Shown here: in pieces, positions 21,062-33,978 of the stretch
How the letters are laid out: every line of letters starts with the position of its first letter
How positions within the stretch are numbered: the stretch's first letter is position 1
Source: Escallonia rubra
Lineage: Eukaryota; Streptophyta; Magnoliopsida; Escalloniales; Escalloniaceae
Direction: 5' to 3'
Assembly: GCA_033065855.1 (NCBI GenBank)
Contig: JAVXUO010001977.1
Coordinates: forward strand, 434,001 to 498,000
Length of the DNA: 64,000 bases
Made by a program: the position numbers and the translations under genes
Notes under the pieces: model-generated
Databases searched by the model: none
What the model was told of the DNA's origin: nothing
What the model saw: the letters and a program-made list of their open reading frames with translations, nothing else

Positions 21062-21715
21062 CATCGTCATGATACGTGCCCCCGGCACCAACTGTTGATC
21101 CGCGACGATCGTCGCCGTGCCGTTGCGCCATCGTCATGATACGTGCCCCCGGCACCAACTATTGCTCCCCGACGTTCGTCGCCGCGCCCTTGCGCCATCG
21201 TCATGATACGTGCCCCCGGCACCAACTGTTGCTCCGCGACGTTCGTCGCCGCGCCCTTGCACCATCGTCATGGTACGGGCCCCCGGCACCAACTGTTGCT
21301 CCGCGACGTTCGTCGCCGCGCCCTTGCGCCATCGTCATGATACGTGCCCCCGGCACCAACTGTTGCTCCGCGACGTTCGTCGCCACGCCCTTGCGCCATC
21401 GTCATGATACGTGCCCCCGGCACCAACTGTTGCTCCGCGACGTTCGTCGCCGCGCCTGCGTGCATTCTCATGATACGTGCCCCGGCACCAAGTATTGTCT
21501 CCGCGACGATCATCGCCGTGCCTACGTGCATTCTCATGATACATGCCCCGACACCAAGTATTGCTCCGCGACGTTCGTCGCCGCGCCCGTGCGCCAGTCT
21601 CATCATACGTGCCCCGGCACCAAATATTGCTCCGCGACGTTCGTCGCCGCACCACTTTCACAACACGTGCCCAAGGCACCAGGTATTGTCTTGTGCGGTG
21701 CTCATGCGCCACAAT
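21062..21715. repeat. 67-bp tandem repeat, about ten copies
   Basis: The start catcgtcatgatacgtgccc recurs at 21062, 21129, 21196, 21263, 21330 and 21397, exactly 67 bases apart, followed by about four more diverged and shortened copies. Each unit includes ggcaccaactgttgctccgc and gacgttcgtcgccgcgcc. Long frames on both strands here result from the repeat and are not genes. Confidence 0.92.
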
Positions 21716-21728
21716 CATGTTGCATACT

Positions 21729-22375
21729 ACCGGGATAGGCTCACAACCTTATAGCCATCGCCGTCTCAATCACAAGGGGGGCTTCGGCCTCGTACCGGGA
21801 TGGGCTCACAACCTTATAGCCATCGCCGTCTCAATCAAAATGGGGGCTTCGGCCTCGTACCGGGATGGGCTCACCACACTATAGCCATCGCCGTCTAAAT
21901 CAAAAGGGGGGCGGCCTCCTACCGGGATGGGCTCACAACCTTATAGCCATCACCGTCTCAATCACAAGGGGGGCTTCGGCCTCGTACCGGGATGGGCTCA
22001 CAACCTTATAGCCATCGCCGTCTCAATCAAAATGGGGGCTTCGGCCTCGTACCGGGATGGGCTCACAACCTTATAGTCATCGCCGTCTCAATCAAAAGGG
22101 GGGCTTCGGCCTCGTACCGGGATGGGCTCACAACCTTATAGTCATCGCCGTCTCAATCAAAAGGGGGGCTTCGGCCTCGTACCGGGATGGGCTCACAACC
22201 TTATAGCCATCGCCGTCTCAATCATAGGGGGGCTTCGGCCCTCGTACCGGGATTGGCTCACAACCTTATAAGCATCGCCGTCTCAATCACATGGGGGCTT
22301 CGACCCTCGTACCGGGATGGGCTCACAACCTTATAGCCATCGCCGTCATAGTCACAGGGGGCTCCGACACAAAGA
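21729..22375. repeat. 65-bp tandem repeat, about ten copies
   Basis: The sequence accgggatgggctcacaacc starts copies at 21794, 21859, 21921, 21986, 22051, 22116, 22181 and, with changes, at 21729, 22246 and 22311. The spacing is 65 (one copy 62). Each ends with ggggcttcggcctcgt. It directly follows the 67-bp array. Confidence 0.92.
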
Positions 22376-23179
22376 CCCCTCGCCACAGACTCGGAGCACT
22401 GAGCTGCGACCATGTCTGCTCATGTTACTATCGATCTTCGACACCACCAGGGCAATGACCCCCGGGTCACTCCGGGATAGGAGCAGGTCCTTGGAGGGCA
22501 TCGCGCCTAGTCCGCCTGGCAGTTGGCTACAGGGGTAACCCTCACCACTGTCAGGTTATCTGCGCGTCTCTTGACGCACCTCATGGGATTCAGTAAGGGC
22601 TTGGATTGGTGGCTGGGGCAACAAGTTTACTCTGACCATGCCGTCATGGTATGGTCAGTCTTCTCAGACAGGTAGAGCGACGCTGTGCGAGGCAGGCAAT
22701 GCGAATTTGGGAACCGGCAGTCCAACGGAGAACCGGTATTTTGGGACCCCCTGGTGACGTGTCACTCCCGGGGGACGACATGTGGCACTTTATGACATAA
22801 GCACATTGTTTTCTATAAATAGTGGACTTTACAACTCAAAAAGGGGACTTCTTCTTCATTCTCACAAAATCACTTTCTCACTCTAGAATTTGAGAGCTCT
22901 TGGATTCTAGAGAGAGAAACACAAAATTGGACATAACTTTGGACCGTGACTTTGGACCGTAACATCGGACTCTGACTTGGACTGTTGACTGCCGGCCTTG
23001 TTCGTCTCAGCCTTGCCATCGTAGCACTGCCACTCCTCACGGTCTGTCTGGGAAGCCTTGCTCTCTGCCCTTACTCCGTCCTTGCTGTCTCTCACTTTGC
23101 ATACTTGGAAGCTGACACAAACTACAGCCTTTGTGACACCTTCACGTAAGGACGAACCCCTTTACTTGGCATCAAATGT

Positions 23180-24008
23180 TCAAAAGATGCTCCGGCTGAA
23201 TTGGACCTGGACCCCATTCGTCATGAGGTTTTAGCAGGGGCAGAGTTGGAATAGAAGTAAATATTTATATTTCCTTAAAAAGAAAAAGCAAAATTTTGAC
23301 TTATTTTGTATCTTTTCTATTTCGTTTCTCTTTCATCTTCTTCGTCTTCTTCAATAACAGCATCATCTAACAGTATTTAGCAACATAAATTAAGTGTAGA
23401 TGGTTAAAAGGCAGAGTGCGGTTTGAGCTATTACTTGATGAACTTATAGGGAGCATCGCAAGTCTCTGATACTTAGAATTTCAAGACACAGTTAGCATTT
23501 CAAGACATAGTGATCCTAAAAAATATCTTTTGCTTTCCTCAAAAAATATACATATATAGGTAGTCTGAGTTTTCATGTTAAATCACCTTAGAGCTACGTG
23601 AGTATCCTGCCTTTGTATGATAAGTATAATACTGGGCAATTGATACCACCTTACCACTAATCTCTCAAAAAAGAAGGTAATTATAGTGTTCCTGTAGTAT
23701 TGTCATTTTCTTGCTAGTCCATACCAAATGGCATATAAAATCCTTGTGGGAAATTTATTCATGTACTTTTCTTTAATGGCAATGACAAGTATTGGACTCC
23801 AACTCTTCGCTCTTTCTCTGTTCCAGATTATTTTCTGTAACAATCAAGAATAAAGGCTCACGATAGCATCAAGGGAGACTTGTTACCGATGGTTAAGGTT
23901 AAAATATTTACAGCCCAAAAACAAGAGTGCAAGACCAAACATGGCACTATGACCAATCTGGAAGAGAGGGGGGGTGTGGGGAAAGAAATACATAAATCAA
24001 AGTGCACA
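23180..24008. other. Intergenic, 3' flank of the coiled-coil gene
   Basis: AT-rich. It probably contains the 3' untranslated region of the minus-strand gene that ends at 24009. No other feature seen. Confidence 0.5.
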
Positions 24009-27000
24009 TCAGTGACCAAGCTTGACAAGACGTAGTACCCTCTCAAAGAAGGTAGGGCACATGGCCGGGCTAAATCTTATCATCTCGCCCATCCATTCCG
24101 GAGCAACCTTTTCAAATGTCCCCAACGAAATCACTCGGTAGAGAAGCTCTGCTTCTGCCCTCGAGTTCTCTATGAACAAGAGACTGAAAGAATAGCCTGT
24201 AACCACATTCAATATGACGAAAAAGTGTAATCAGTATCCAGCAGCAAGTCCGGCAATATAGTACTAGAACATTCAAAGCGGCCAACAATAAGATGGGAGA
24301 ATTTAGAGGAATTTCACCGTCAACTGACTTTCTATGGCTTGAGCCTCCCAAAGTCATTTGGATATTCGAAAAAAACTAAAACTAAAGGAGCCTTGAAAGG
24401 ATGAAGAATCACTAGAATAGAGACCAACAGTAGCAATAAATAAGGACCAAAATGCAGACGATCTCGATGAAATGCATGCATGGCCAATAATAGAAATAAT
24501 AATTAACCATATCAACCAACACCAAATTCTGGTTGAGTGGATAAATGTCTCAAGCAGGCCAGCCAAAAATGCATTTAGGACTATGTAGAATTGGAGGATC
24601 AATTAACTGCCAACCAGGCACCAGCTATGAAAATTAGAAAGAAGCAATTTCAGCAGTCATATTGTCACATATTGAATGCCCTCGGGCACCAGGTACAAGA
24701 AACCGGCAGCCAGACACCCAAAAGTGCATTAACAAGCCCAATAGGTAGAAAAGAACTTCAACTTTTTAGAACCTACTTCTAATGCTGACATAAAGGCTTT
24801 CGCAGTCCTCTGTTATTGTTACCAGATAAAATTACGGTTAGGTGATGTGAAAGAATGTTTCGGTCTTCATCACAAGCAATGAAGCCCCTCTCTCAAAAGA
24901 ATATATTTCTTTACTTGGACGCCGCTAGTTTTAAGCAAATAATATTGCAAAGAATTCATTTAGAACTAAGAGCAAGCCTGACTTCTGAGACTGTCTACGC
25001 AATCTATTTTCAGTTATGGATGTAGAGAACACCCTTATAACGTGACAAAGAGGAATCGAAAGCAAAATAGAGATTAGTTACAAAATCCCAAGAAAGTGAA
25101 ACATCATAGCAGATTTAAATTACCACTTGATTGGTGAATTGCTGAAATCCATTTTGCATCAGCTTCAGTAATAACGGATAGCTTCATGCCAACTAAGCAC
25201 TCAACCAGATCTTGGAACACACAGCTGGTTGGACTAGGACTAGTGCCAGTAAGATCACCACCTAAATTCGCCGTTAAAGTACTGTTAAAGACAGGATTCC
25301 CTGTGGAGCAGAACCACATTAAGAGCTTCAACACATACCTGAAGTGCCAGTCTTTTGTCTACGGCAACTGGGCTACATATCACACTAGAGTCAGACAAGG
25401 ATGGAAAAATGGATTTTCTGCTTAAAACTTGAATTATCAGATGTACCTCATAAATGTCCAAAATAGTACCACAGGACTTGGTTTCTTTGGATAACTCATC
25501 TGCTGGTTCCCTTGGGGTGGCATGCTCAAATTGATTACTAGTAACTTCTGTATCAGTCCCAGATTGTCTACTGCGTTTTCTCGTCATTATGGCTACACTG
25601 TCAGGTGCATCTGGTCCAACTTGAGAACCTCCAGGCGTATTTAGCTGTCCAGTTTCATTTTTGTCACCCCTATTACTGCAACAAAGTCCCTCCCTCTGTA
25701 GGTTACGGAGCCTCTCAATTTCTTCTTCCAGGTTTTTATCTGAAATAATTTGAGCTACTAAATACATATACCGCAATGAGTTCACAAACGAAGATGCTTG
25801 TACAGATAGAACAGCATGAGTCGACTGAGCAGCACCTGTGGGAAAAACACGACTAAGGGATCAACAGAAATGAGATCCACCTCTGCGAATCAGCTGAAGT
25901 CTCTTTGCACCGTCTTACCACCCACCACCCACCCCCGCATGAAAAGAACCAGTCTTATCAGCCATGCAGATGAATGGTTATTGGGAGATCAGCGGTATAA
26001 TGTGTTCCACAAATTTGTTTGGAAATATAGGTTCAAAAGGCATAGTTTTGACTTTTACGAGGAAAGAACCTCAAACGAGTAACTGGGTGCAGAATGCACC
26101 CGAGAGTATGAGTAAGCCCATGCGGGATATGAAGTACAGTGTGATTTTATCAGTTTATCACTTCCTAGGATGCTTGATCCAGGTACGAATATGACCAGAA
26201 AGAGAGCATACCATGAATGTGGTCACAAAAGGAAGCATCAACAATAAAGCTAGTAGTAGGAGTGAACATACAACAATTTTCAATTAGTTCTTACTCTTCT
26301 GGTTCTCTTCAATCAGGATTTTCTGATACTCCTCAAGTTCTTCAACCTTGCTAGATCTGCAGTTCAATAGCATGTTCTTTATACATATATTTTCTAAGAT
26401 GGCTAAAAACAGAGTGAATGTGCTTCAAGAGTTGCATACCTTACTGAAGCAACTTCACTTTTCAAATCATTAACCTGTGCATGCAATCTACTGTATTCAT
26501 TTCTCAAGTGTTCTATTAACCTGTCTGCCGCTGCATAAAATGAAACAACTTGACACACTTTAGTAGAAAACTCACACTCTAGAGCTTAAGATAGCTTGGT
26601 GAACATATTAATTGATTAAACCAATAAATGACAATTGACAAATAGATATGACTAAATGATCCTCCAGACGAAGACTTTTTGAGAAATGCTCACATTTTGT
26701 CATAGTTCTTCTTTACTGTGTTGCAATGAATATATGAAGGATTTATCTAATGCATCCAGGTTACGAGTTGCTAAAAAATTAGGACTTCCTTTTTCTCAAT
26801 TTCCAGCCTAAAATCAGCTTACTTCACTGATACAAATGTTTTTTAGCACACTTAGTGGCACTAGCACCTTATGTAATGCTTACCTCCATTGCTAGCATAG
26901 TTATGAACAAATATATCCATAATTATATACTTGACTTTATTCCAAAATAGTCTTTATTGTTCAAGCTTTCAAAAAGTAGACATCAGTTTCACAATTTTGG

Positions 27001-30000
27001 GTGTCAGATTGCAATAATCAAATACTCCCTCCGTCTCACATAATTCGATCACTTTATTTTATTTTATTTTTGCACGCATATTAAGGATTTAGATCATATA
27101 TTGTGTGTTTCCCATTCTACCCTTTAGAGCCCTTTAGAGAGAGGAGGGGAAGAAAGTGGGCCAGGAAAGAGAAAATGAGTTAGAGGAGTGTTAAATGTGG
27201 AGAGAGAAATGGAATAAAAAGTGTAAGAAGGTAGGCCAGGAGAGAGAAAATGAGTTGATAAAGAGTTAAATTTGAAGAGAGAAACAGAATATAAAAGGGG
27301 TAAATATGTAAAAATACCTACAGAATCTTTTTTTATCTTAATTTGAAAGTGATCAGTTTTTGTGGGACGACCGAAAAAGGAAATCTGATCAATTTATGTG
27401 GGACGGAAGGAGTATTTTGAGAAGACACAACTTGTATCTTGAGCAGGTATCCGTCCCCGATTGGAAGTTCTGCAAGGAACCAAATATGTAATATAGGCAT
27501 TTTAGGAAGTGTAAAAATTGCAACATAAAACTACATTGCTATCCACTTACTAACGGAATGATTAAATTTTATGTAAGAACCAATATAATCAGCTAGACTG
27601 CCCATAGAAAAAGAACCTCAAAAATAGAAACGAACTACTTCTACCACCCAATCCACCCACGCACCCCCCAACAGTCATAATGTTGACTTCAAGAGACTGC
27701 CAAGAGAAAAGGTGGAATTTCACAAATAGAGCTGAGGCTACAACTTAATAGGCTCTATCATTCTTTCTTGTCTTGGAAAAAGTTCAAATACAAAAGAATT
27801 ATAGCAAGGACAAATTAGATGGACTTTACAAAGCCATCTCTTAGACGTAGCATTGTATGATTAAGTCACACAGGTTCGAATGGTTAGTCTGGTGCATAGT
27901 GACATAATGACTAAAAAGGCTAGCCCAATGCACGAGAATTTCGTCTTTGCCGGACTAGGGAGGGTTTAATTTACGCAGTTTTACGCATGCAACCCTACTA
28001 TTGTGCTAAGCTCGTACACAAAGCGAGACTCCAAATACGCCAAACTATCACCTAAAGGCCAAATTGTTGACACTAATAACACTTCGCTAAATAAAATTAA
28101 CATAACCAAAGTTTAGACTGCATGATCTTCTTCATGTTATCACTCAACAGAATTTAAGTTTACAGCGAAGGGCTTTTCTCTGTTTAAGGCATTTCATAAA
28201 TATGAACTCAATAACTTCTTTTCTTCTTCCATAGTACAAAGAAACAAACTGCTTAAGTTTTTAATTAGCCAATTTATTCTCTTTTACAAGGGATGCAGTT
28301 AGAGCTAAATCGGATTGTAGCAGAACTTATATAGCATACACAACATCTCTTGCACAATCTTTCTTATTTTGGCCAAGTGCAACCACACAAAGCATAACTA
28401 CTACTTCGCCCAACATACCAACTTTTGAGCAATATTAAATTACAACAGTATATGCAAAACCTATATCTAAGACTGTATTTTGTAGATCAAGGACGTTGTA
28501 AGGTTCAACTTCTGTGCATACTTAACATTGCATAACATCTTAATATTGAAAAACAGATGAGAAAATTCTTGAAGAGTGCTCATCTCTGAAATGGAGAGAG
28601 AGAGAGACGAATTGATTGCTAGAAGGCCGTCTAGTCCTTAGGGTATTGCTTATCAGTTCACGGGTTGCAAATTCAGATTGCAATCTCATTGCATCAGACA
28701 GACATCGCACTCGAAGAAAATTGAATCGCAATAATTGTCGAAAAAGAGGATCTGTAGGACCATCTCAAGTTATTTTAGGAGTAAAAAGGTTATAAATATA
28801 ATGTTACGGCCTCATTTTCAGCAATTTGGGTTTATCATCTGATAGTTTGTCCACATTGCGAAGCGTGCTCTTATGTTAACTCCCTTATGCATCCGGGATC
28901 ACAAACGCGCATTTAGCTTATGCTTAGAGCTGCTCCACTAATATGTGTTGGTAGTTCCTGTTAAAGGCAAATGAACCATTGGAGGATAGTCTGCCACAGC
29001 TAGACTTTGGCTTGCTTGGGCAAGTGTAGGACACGATTACTGAATAATTGTTTGGGAGCTTGGTTTGCCTTAGCAACAATGTTATCAATGCAAACGACGA
29101 GCAACCAAGAGTCAGGTGCAGTTGTGGCAAATGTTGTGCCTAAGCATTCTCAAATTGCTTTGTGGTGACCGCGAGTGGCTTTGATATTGCTGCTACGACA
29201 CTTGATTTGAATATAGTTACAGGACTGGAGATTGGTGCGATAGGATTTTAGTGGCTCGAGGAGAGAAAAATTCAAATACCAGAGAGCGACTGGCAAATGA
29301 GGGTGATCATGTTTTCACGTGGTGCAGTCTTCTTGCTACTGCTGCGTGATGTGGAGCAAGCGCAAAATCAAAAACAAGAATAGAAGATAACAGAAAGAAA
29401 AGGAGAGAGAAAAGACACAAAGTCCTTGGCTTGATTCAACATTCCACCATTCTAAACAAAACTGCAGGGGTTACATCAATTTTAATACACCACCACTAAG
29501 AAGTCTGATTTTATAATGGAAGTACCAAATCTTCCAACTAACATCACATGGGCAAAATAACCAGCACGCCTAATAGTTCAAACATGATACAAAGTTCAAC
29601 GAGTACAATCCTAAACTACTAATACATTACCAGGAACACTTTCACGAGCCTGTCTACATCAAATCTCACTAAAAACCTAAGCTACCTTTGCTGTCTCCTT
29701 TCCTACTGCCACCAAGATTTTCTTTCAATTTGTCCAAAACCAGCTTATAGCCCCATTAAATCTCGCTAAAGAAAGCAGGCTCTTGCAATTTAAAAAGCAG
29801 AAAACCGAGCATCAGCTGATTTCTAGAGATAAATCAGCACTCATACGAAGTTCTATATAGATAAGAATTGCATTTCCTTGTGAAGGAACGTTAAATGACA
29901 CATACTCATCCTTAATTTCAAGATGCTATTCCTGAAGAATCCCATAACTTGTGACAGATGAGGTTGGTTCCTAGTAGGATGTAGTAAAACCTCCCTATCT

Positions 30001-30515
30001 CTACAGTCTACATACACATTAACAGTGAACTCCCATGTAGAAAAAACCTATACAAGGTTGACTTGAAGAGACTTTTCTCTCAGCCCACACAGACGCAATA
30101 CAAGCTGACATATACACATGAAACAACTTGTACTTTCGGAAAAGGAAACAAGTTTAATTAGAGAGAAAAGAAATGTTGTCTTATTATTAATCGTAGGTCA
30201 TTTGTTCTTTAATTCCTTCACTAATGCACCATACACTTCAGATGGCAAAAGTTGACTGCTGTCGTCGACTAAAACAAAGGTAGATGTATCACCAAAAGAC
30301 CCTTTGAGTCATTTCTCAAATTCCAACAGAATTATCATAAAGTGTCCGAGAAAAATCCAAGTATAAGATGAAAAAAAGAGTACCAGAGACATATGACATA
30401 AATTTCTCTTCTTGATCGAGATTGAGCTGCTCCCATTCAGACTCCTTTCTTGTCTAAAACAAGCATAAGCCCATTAATTACATTAATTAACGGGAAAAAA
30501 AAACTTGAGTGTGTT

Positions 30516-30570
<55 letters not shown>

Positions 30571-30624
30571 TGGAACCTTGAGCGTTGTGTACTTATCGTA
30601 GAGCTTCGCGTAAAGAGCCTCCAT
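24009..30624 (-). CDS. Uncharacterised plant coiled-coil protein, 328 residues, seven exons
   Basis: Exons read on the minus strand: 30624-30577, 30453-30384, 26530-26440, 26356-26295, 25739-25447, 25358-25124 and 24196-24009. All junctions are GT-AG, phases agree, and the sum is 987 bases (328 codons plus stop). The start MEALYAKLYDKYTTLK leads into a coiled coil (DRLIEHLRNEYSRLHAQ ... KNLEEEIERLRNLQREG), then a polar region with a basic RKRSRQ patch (possible nuclear signal). The conserved C-terminal domain contains LVECLVGMKLSV, SGYSFSL and ELLYRVISLGTFEKVAPEWM. I recall this C-terminal pattern from an unnamed plant family (perhaps DUF7806); no function is known to me. The boundary at 25358 is the least sure: the alternative splice sites nearby give introns too short for plants. 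The gene looks functional. Confidence 0.8.
27025..27412. mobile_element. Stowaway-like MITE in intron 2 of the coiled-coil gene
   Basis: The left end ctccctccgtctcacataat and the right end atgtgggacggaaggag are inverted repeats of the classic Stowaway type, flanked by the TA dinucleotide on both sides. The length is 388 bp. The interior is AT-rich with no coding capacity, so mobility would need a Tc1/mariner transposase in trans. Confidence 0.85.
27890..28015. repeat. Possible SINE-like fragment
   Basis: The text gctagcccaatgcacgag, then ctttgccggactagggaggg, resembles a widespread plant short interspersed repeat ending in 'cagttttacgcatgcaaccc'. Recognition is from memory only; no target duplication was identified. 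Confidence 0.3.
30515..30566. repeat. Compound microsatellite (GT)n(GA)n
   Basis: About ten GT units are followed directly by about sixteen GA units, inside intron 1 of the coiled-coil gene, only about 10 bases from the donor of exon 1. Confidence 0.95.
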
Positions 30625-32009
30625 CTGAGAACGGAAAATCAGAACAAGTAATTACACAGAGACGGTTCATGAGTGTGTGTTTGTAGCACCCTAAAAGTTA
30701 CTAAATTTATAAGATAATTGAAACTTTACCACCACAAAATGATGAGATCACAATTAGGATAAGGATTTGTGTCGGAGATACTTTGAAACCCTATACTCTG
30801 TGGATTGATTTTGGGAATCAGGCAAAAAGCTGGAAAGGAACGCAGAAATGGAAATGAAAATGTAAGAGAGAGCGATTGAAATTGTAAGATGAAAATCTAA
30901 GAGAGGAATTGAAATTGTGTGTTAACCAAGCATACGTACCTGAGAAATTTCGACAGTGAGGCCGTGAGAGAGTGACGCACGAAGGCGCGATGTAAAATTT
31001 CAAACAGAAGCTCTCTTTTGGGTACTTTCCAGTTCACCCTTTCGCTGCAAATAAGACGCCATAATTGCTGCACAACTTCCAATTAGTCGGGACAATTTTA
31101 AAACTCTAACTTAATTTTGGACGAGAGTATTAAAAAATAGGTTAAGTTTTACGTACAAGATATGTTATGCCTTAAGAATTACCTGTTCTTCGTGCTGATT
31201 ATTAATACAAACATTTCTCCTATTAACCAATGAATAATGATCATTTTGTCAGTTATGTGTTTATTCTTTTGTTTGTTACATAAATATATGGGGTATAAAA
31301 TGAAAATACGCAAAATACAAGTTTTTACATTAGTTAAAAGAAGAAGAAAAAGAATCTAATCTATTAGTTAACTCATTGAGCTAAGTTAACTCATACACAA
31401 AAAGTGAATCATATTCCATGAATATGATATAGCCTCTACCCCTATGAGTGAATCGTATTCCACGAACCAATCGCCATTTGTTACCGACTCAAGATGCCTT
31501 GGTGGTGAAATGCCAATTCAAGATGTCTTGCTTGATTGCCAGCGCCCCCTGTGACAGCCGCCACCAAACCCATCACCACATATGCAACCGCGACCAAACC
31601 AATCACCATTTGTTACCATCGTCACTAGGACCTCGTTAATTCCATTAACTATATGCAATCACCACCATCAGCCAAACACAATACCAAAACTCCCAACCCC
31701 TTCAAAACCCACCACCACGCTTCTACAAATCCCCATCAAATACACCACTATCAACCATACCCAACATATATATGCGGTGTTCACTAGTCAGGTTTGGCTG
31801 ATATAGACAGCTATAGACTTTATTTGTAAACTTGTATGACTCTAAGGTCGGATGCTTCTTTTACATTGTTAATGCAATTTTCTTATCTACCAAAAAAAAA
31901 AAAAAACAATACCCAACACCATAGCTGCGAACCTGACCAAATCTAGCCCATTCTTTATTTTCTCTTTGTTATCACTGGTACGGCACCAGCTGTCCACCAC
32001 CACTACTAT
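30625..32009. other. Upstream region of the coiled-coil gene; possible LINE tail
   Basis: It presumably contains the promoter and leader of the minus-strand gene; no clear TATA box was assigned. Near 31790-31906 the text ends in tcttatctacc and a run of about 14 A, which resembles the 3' tail of a plant LINE on the plus strand. No coding part is attached. Confidence 0.35.
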
Positions 32010-32017
32010 AGCACACG

Positions 32018-33306
32018 CAGGGGCGAAACCACACTTGTACGAGGGGGTGCCGTAGCCCCCCTCAGATTTTGAGGAAAAAAAAAATTATATATATACATCG
32101 TATTTTTTTTTCATTTGCAAATTTTCATTTCTCTCTCTCTCCTCCTCTCTCGGCCGGCTCTCACAGTCACCGGCTCCCCGCGGCACGGCGGCACCCCTCC
32201 AGCTCTCCTTCTCTCTCGGCTCTCTCAGTCACCACTGCACCACACAGAGGCCACGGGCCACCGGTCATCGGCTCGGCAGCCTCGGCTCATCGCCGTAAGG
32301 TAACGCACTTACGCCGGTCGGCGGTCGCCGTGGCGTCAAGTGAAGCTCTCACGCCGTGACGCCGGCATCTCTCCTCCTCTCTCGGCTCTTTCAGCCACCG
32401 CGGCTCGCCACACCGCCCTCACGCCGGCACCACCCACAGACCCACGGCCACCGGTCGTCGGCTGGGCTCATCAGTTGGTCGTCGTCCCCCGATTCCGAAG
32501 CGCGAAGTCGGCGAAGGCCCTCCTCAGTCCGGCGGTCCCCACCCCCCACCCAACTCCGGCGACTCCGGCCAGATCAGATATGGCAGATCTAGCTTAGAAT
32601 TTAGATCTACCGTCTACGAGCCGGCGGACGAACCGAGGAAGTTCCACCACTGCCGTTCGGCGGTCACGGCGCTTGAAATAGTGAAATTGCATATCTGACT
32701 TTGAGTTTCAGTCACCGACGACATTGCGACAACGACGCCGTTCTGATTTCTGAGGACTGAGGTCAGTGTGCATTTTGAACAATTTCTTTTGCTATTGAGA
32801 ATTGATTATTTGATTAATAATTTTAGGTTGTTAGTTGTGTATTTGATAATTTAGATTATTAATTGATGCTTTACGGATGTTAATCGTGCATTGAGCACTT
32901 AGATTTGAGATTGTTGATGGAAGATGAGACCCAATTAAATTTTTATCCCATTTGAGCATTGATTGTTTGATTGATAATTTTAGGTTGTGTTAATTGTGCA
33001 TTTAAAAATTGAGATTATTTTCATGCTGATTATATGTTGTTAATTGTGCATTGAGCATTTGAGAATTGAGATGGTTGATGGAGGATGAGACCCAATTGGA
33101 TTGAGATGTCGGATATTTGATTTAGTTGAATGGTGGGTTGAAATTAAGTTAATTAGGTTAACGCGAAAATAAAACATGGCTGGAAAAGTAAAAGAATAAA
33201 ATATTTGTAATTAACTAGGTTATTTGATTGATAATTGATGGATTGATACTTAAAATAAAATATTTTTAGCCCCCCCCCCCGGGATGAAATCCTGGTTCCG
33301 CCACTG
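32018..33306. mobile_element. Non-autonomous hAT element with perfect 8-bp target duplication
   Basis: The ends are caggggcgaaaccac and tggttccgccactg, with outermost CAGGGGCG and, on the other strand, CAGTGGCG forming short inverted repeats. The 8-bp agcacacg occurs immediately outside both ends (32010-32017 and 33307-33314), as expected for hAT insertion. The 1289-bp interior has a CT-rich leader-like part (32120-32600) and AT-rich DNA, with no transposase domain. The perfect duplication suggests a fairly young insertion. Confidence 0.88.
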
Positions 33307-33314
33307 AGCACACG

Positions 33315-33976
33315 CCATCACCAACTCCACCACCTCAACCCACTACCATCACAGACCATGGCCTCTTCTAATCCACCATGCGGCAACCCATTACCGACAA
33401 CATCAACAAGAAATTATTGCTCTACTGATAACCGACATAACCACATCATGGGAACATCAGACCACTGCAAACCATCATGTTCCACCATTAATAGGAACTA
33501 CCGCAGTTCAGCTTCCGATAACACAAACCAATAGATTAGTGGTGGGTAGCAAATCTGACATTGCAACGAAATATTAGGGAAGTGCTGATGGCGCGAGGAG
33601 GGTGGCTTCAGTGTTGATGTAGATCGGTGGTCTTGATGGTTCGTTGCTTAGATGGTGGTGGTAAGTTAGTGACTCGGAAGGGTAATGGACGGTTGTTGGT
33701 GGTGGGTTCAAGGATGAGGGACGGTCGTGGTTAAATAACGGTGATGGTGGTGCGGAGATGCTGGTGGAGAGAGGTATTCGTAGTATGTTACCAAAATTTG
33801 GTTACAAATCTTTCATGAGATTTTTTACCAAGTCTGTGAATGACATGAACTGAACCCGCGCATGGTGGGTGAGGCTAGGTTCAGAGCTAAAAACATTCAA
33901 TCAACAGCTTACGAAGGGATTAGGGTTCTGAAGATGGGGACGATCTCAGCCATATTTATTAGAATGTTTCTCGAGT
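33315..33976. other. Intergenic, no recognised feature
   Basis: A CA-rich part is followed by a GT-rich part (ggtggtgg runs). No domain-bearing frame on either strand. Confidence 0.4.
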
Positions 33977-33978
33977 TA

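Larger units (their letters stand above)
19649..23170 (+). mobile_element. Large LTR-like block with nested tandem arrays
   Basis: The block starts tgttcccaacctat; a truncated second copy of this start is at 12114. It is GC-rich, unlike its surroundings, and contains three tandem arrays (next entries). It then changes to a promoter-like part with ctataaatag near 22815, followed by a leader-like region. The right end is uncertain: tggcatcaaatg at about 23178 weakly resembles an initiator-Met primer site. A long solo LTR of a Tat/Ogre-like element is the best guess; no gag or pol is attached. Confidence 0.45.

Noticed and set aside
21062-21884. Several overlapping frames of 110-220 codons on both strands
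   Set aside because: They follow the 67-bp and 65-bp tandem arrays and repeat the same residues; no domain, start context or neighbour supports a gene.
23175-23195. Primer binding site for the LTR-like block
   Set aside because: tggcatcaaatg matches the initiator-Met primer sequence only loosely and no gag follows; kept only as a weak hint.
25285-25446. Continuous read-through of exon 5 past 25447 to a stop at 25285
   Set aside because: Reading straight on loses the conserved C-terminal domain; splicing 25447 to 25358 keeps phase and joins it, so the intron model is preferred.
32069-32597. Ser/Pro-rich frames in the hAT element
   Set aside because: They arise from a CT-rich leader-like stretch; no transposase or BED zinc-finger motif.
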